Assembly: GCA_035295745.1 (NCBI GenBank)
Contig: DATGIL010000006.1
Coordinates: 1-35,977 of the forward strand
DNA from: JAIQFL01 sp035295745
GTDB taxonomy: Bacteria > Acidobacteriota > Terriglobia > Bryobacterales > Bryobacteraceae
Length of the DNA stretch: 35,977 nucleotides
Direction: 5' to 3'
In this document: one piece after another, positions 35,022-35,977 of the stretch
Numbering within the stretch: the stretch's first letter is position 1
Layout of the letters: every line of letters starts with the position of its first letter
The notes under the pieces: generated by a model
Seen by the model: only the letters and a program-made list of their open reading frames with translations
Databases searched by the model: none
What the model was told of the DNA's origin: nothing
Translations under genes and position numbers: made by a program

Positions 35022-35732
35022 ATGAAGCGCTTTGCACTGTCGTTCGCACTCGTCGTGTCCGCCGCCATGGCGGCGACTCCTGAGGAATTCTCCACTTCCG
35101 CCGGGACTCTCCAACTTACACCCATCCAGCACGCCAGCCTGATGATCAAAGCGGGCGGCAAGGTGATGTACGTGGATCCGGCGCAAGGATCCTACGAGGG
35201 ACTGCCGCAGGCCGACTACATCCTGATCACCGACATTCACGGCGATCACATGGCGCCGGCGCTGGTGGAGAAGTTGAAGAAGGCGGGGACCGTGATTCTG
35301 GCGCCCAAGGCGGTGGCTGAAAAAGTCCCCGGTTGTACCGTGATCTCGAACGGCGAGACTAAGACGATTGGCGATTTTAAAGTGGAAGCCATCCCCATGT
35401 ACAACCTGAAACCCGCTGCGGATGGCACGGTCTATCACGAGAAGGGCCGGGGGAATGGATACGTCCTGACCTACGGTGGGAAGCGCTTCTATTTTTCAGG
35501 CGACACCGAAGGGATCCCCGAGATGAAAGCTCTCAAGAACATCGATGTCGCCTTTGTCTGCATGAATCTGCCGTTTACCATGACAGCGCAGGATGCAGCC
35601 GTCGCGGTGCGCGCGTTCCACCCGGCGATCGTTTATCCATATCATTATCGCGGACAGGACACCGCCTTGTTTGCGAAAGCGCTGGATGGGACGGGGATCG
35701 ACGTACGGCTGCGGGACTGGTACGCGAAGTAG
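35022..35732 (+). CDS. Secreted UlaG/UPF0173-like MBL-fold hydrolase
   Basis: The 236-residue protein has a signal peptide (MKRFALSFALVVSAAMAATP). It then has LQLTPIQHASLMIKAGGKVM and YVDPAQGSYEGLPQADYILI, as in the UlaG/UPF0173 branch ('I.H.S..I...G..I..DP'). The metal motif reads TDIHGDHMAPAL: Asp71 stands where the first His of HxHxDH is expected, with His73, Asp75 and His76 kept. Later ligands are in YFSGDTEGIPEM and IVYPYHYRGQD. The substrate is unknown. Export distinguishes it from UlaG, which acts in the cytoplasm. Confidence 0.82.
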   Translation: MKRFALSFALVVSAAMAATPEEFSTSAGTLQLTPIQHASLMIKAGGKVMYVDPAQGSYEGLPQADYILITDIHGDHMAPALVEKLKKAGTVILAPKAVAEKVPGCTVISNGETKTIGDFKVEAIPMYNLKPAADGTVYHEKGRGNGYVLTYGGKRFYFSGDTEGIPEMKALKNIDVAFVCMNLPFTMTAQDAAVAVRAFHPAIVYPYHYRGQDTALFAKALDGTGIDVRLRDWYAK

Positions 35733-35797
35733 CTTAGGTACGTCGTTTCAGAAATCCGGTCTCGTATTCTTGGCAAGAACACTCCCTCAGGGGGCGT

Positions 35798-35848
35798 GGC
35801 TCGTAATTGACCCCAATACGTTCGGAGAATGCGCGTGCTTACGAGCCG
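35798..35848. repeat. Dispersed palindromic repeat, copy C, interrupted by a group II intron
   Basis: GGCTCGTAA (35798-35806) and TTACGAGCC (35839-35847) form a perfect 9-bp inverted repeat, the same core as in copies A and B. After TTACGAGCCG the consensus (CGAC.GTAAG.AAGC) stops abruptly and the sequence becomes the 3' end of a group II intron read on the minus strand. Confidence 0.6.
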
Positions 35849-35977
35849 GTAGAGTAGAGAGGTAGGTGATAGAGAGCGGCCTACCTCCCCCTCCCCGAAC
35901 CGGACGTGCAGATTTCCCGCATCCGGCTCTCCCGAAAAGCTCTCGCCTCAGGCATTCATAGGATGCCGCTTCGCTTT
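35849..35977 (-). mobile_element. Group II intron, 3' end (domains V and VI), continues past the window
   Basis: On the minus strand 35929-35897 reads GAGCCGGATGCGGGAAATCT then GCACGTCCGGTTC, a group II intron domain V. It has the AGC triad, stem GAGCCGGA/UCCGGUUC, a GAAA-type loop and the two-base CG bulge. Domain VI follows as GAGGTAGG (35888-35881 region) pairing with CCTACCTC (35867-35860 region), then a short tail CTCTAC and the exon CGGCTCGTAA. Introns end in AY, and the junction is placed near 35848/35849, uncertain by a few bases. The reverse transcriptase/maturase gene, if present, lies to the right of the window. Confidence 0.85.

Overview
The window is GC-rich, densely coded DNA. 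It looks like an acidobacterium of the Bryobacterales/Solibacter type. The support is a long Oar-like TonB-dependent receptor with an N-terminal carboxypeptidase-regulatory domain, an Asp-box protein with Gly/Arg-rich tracts, a bacterial Ku, a trehalose synthase-maltokinase fusion, and several families of short palindromic repeats. The taxonomic call is inference; no rRNA or other phylogenetic marker is present. I found no tRNA, rRNA, CRISPR array, phage module or replication origin.

Layout. The left edge (2-265) holds the C-terminus of a transposase. From 373 to 4655, on the minus strand, an Oar-like receptor broken by a one-base frameshift is followed by an S1/P1-type nuclease. A decayed AraC-family regulator (4813-5160) lies behind it. 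Next come a GT83-type membrane glycosyltransferase and a GRP/ureide-permease-like transporter (plus), then a LacD-type aldolase, an AttH/CrtC-like lipocalin and a zinc-ribbon membrane protein (minus). A secreted ComEC-like metallo-beta-lactamase-fold protein (plus) converges on a VOC protein and a 1141-residue Asp-box (sortilin/BNR-like) secreted protein (minus).

From 16176 to 20174 three plus-strand genes overlap end to end: Ku, a TPR/GT41 (OGT-like) glycosyltransferase and a GNAT acetyltransferase. They converge on the TreS-maltokinase fusion, an enzyme of alpha-glucan/trehalose metabolism. A YkgJ-type cysteine-cluster protein follows. Then comes a minus-strand operon of TonB-dependent receptor, YfiR-like periplasmic protein and hybrid histidine kinase, which looks like an uptake/sensing unit. 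A GlcD-type FAD oxidase lies beyond it. The last part has a second MBL-fold protein, an unknown membrane protein, a secreted TPR-CHAT (caspase-like) protein and a third MBL-fold protein.

Mobile and repeated DNA is the most distinctive aspect. A 78-bp element with perfect 23-bp inverted arms sits in frame inside the OGT-like gene. A second palindromic repeat with core TTACGAGCCGCGAC occurs at 11749, 30095-30204 and 35798-35848. The last copy runs straight into the 3' end of a group II intron (domains V and VI readable on the minus strand) that continues off the right edge. A third inverted repeat lies just upstream of the aldolase gene. Several genes have a TATAAT-like hexamer only 6-9 nt before the start codon, suggesting leaderless or near-leaderless transcripts.
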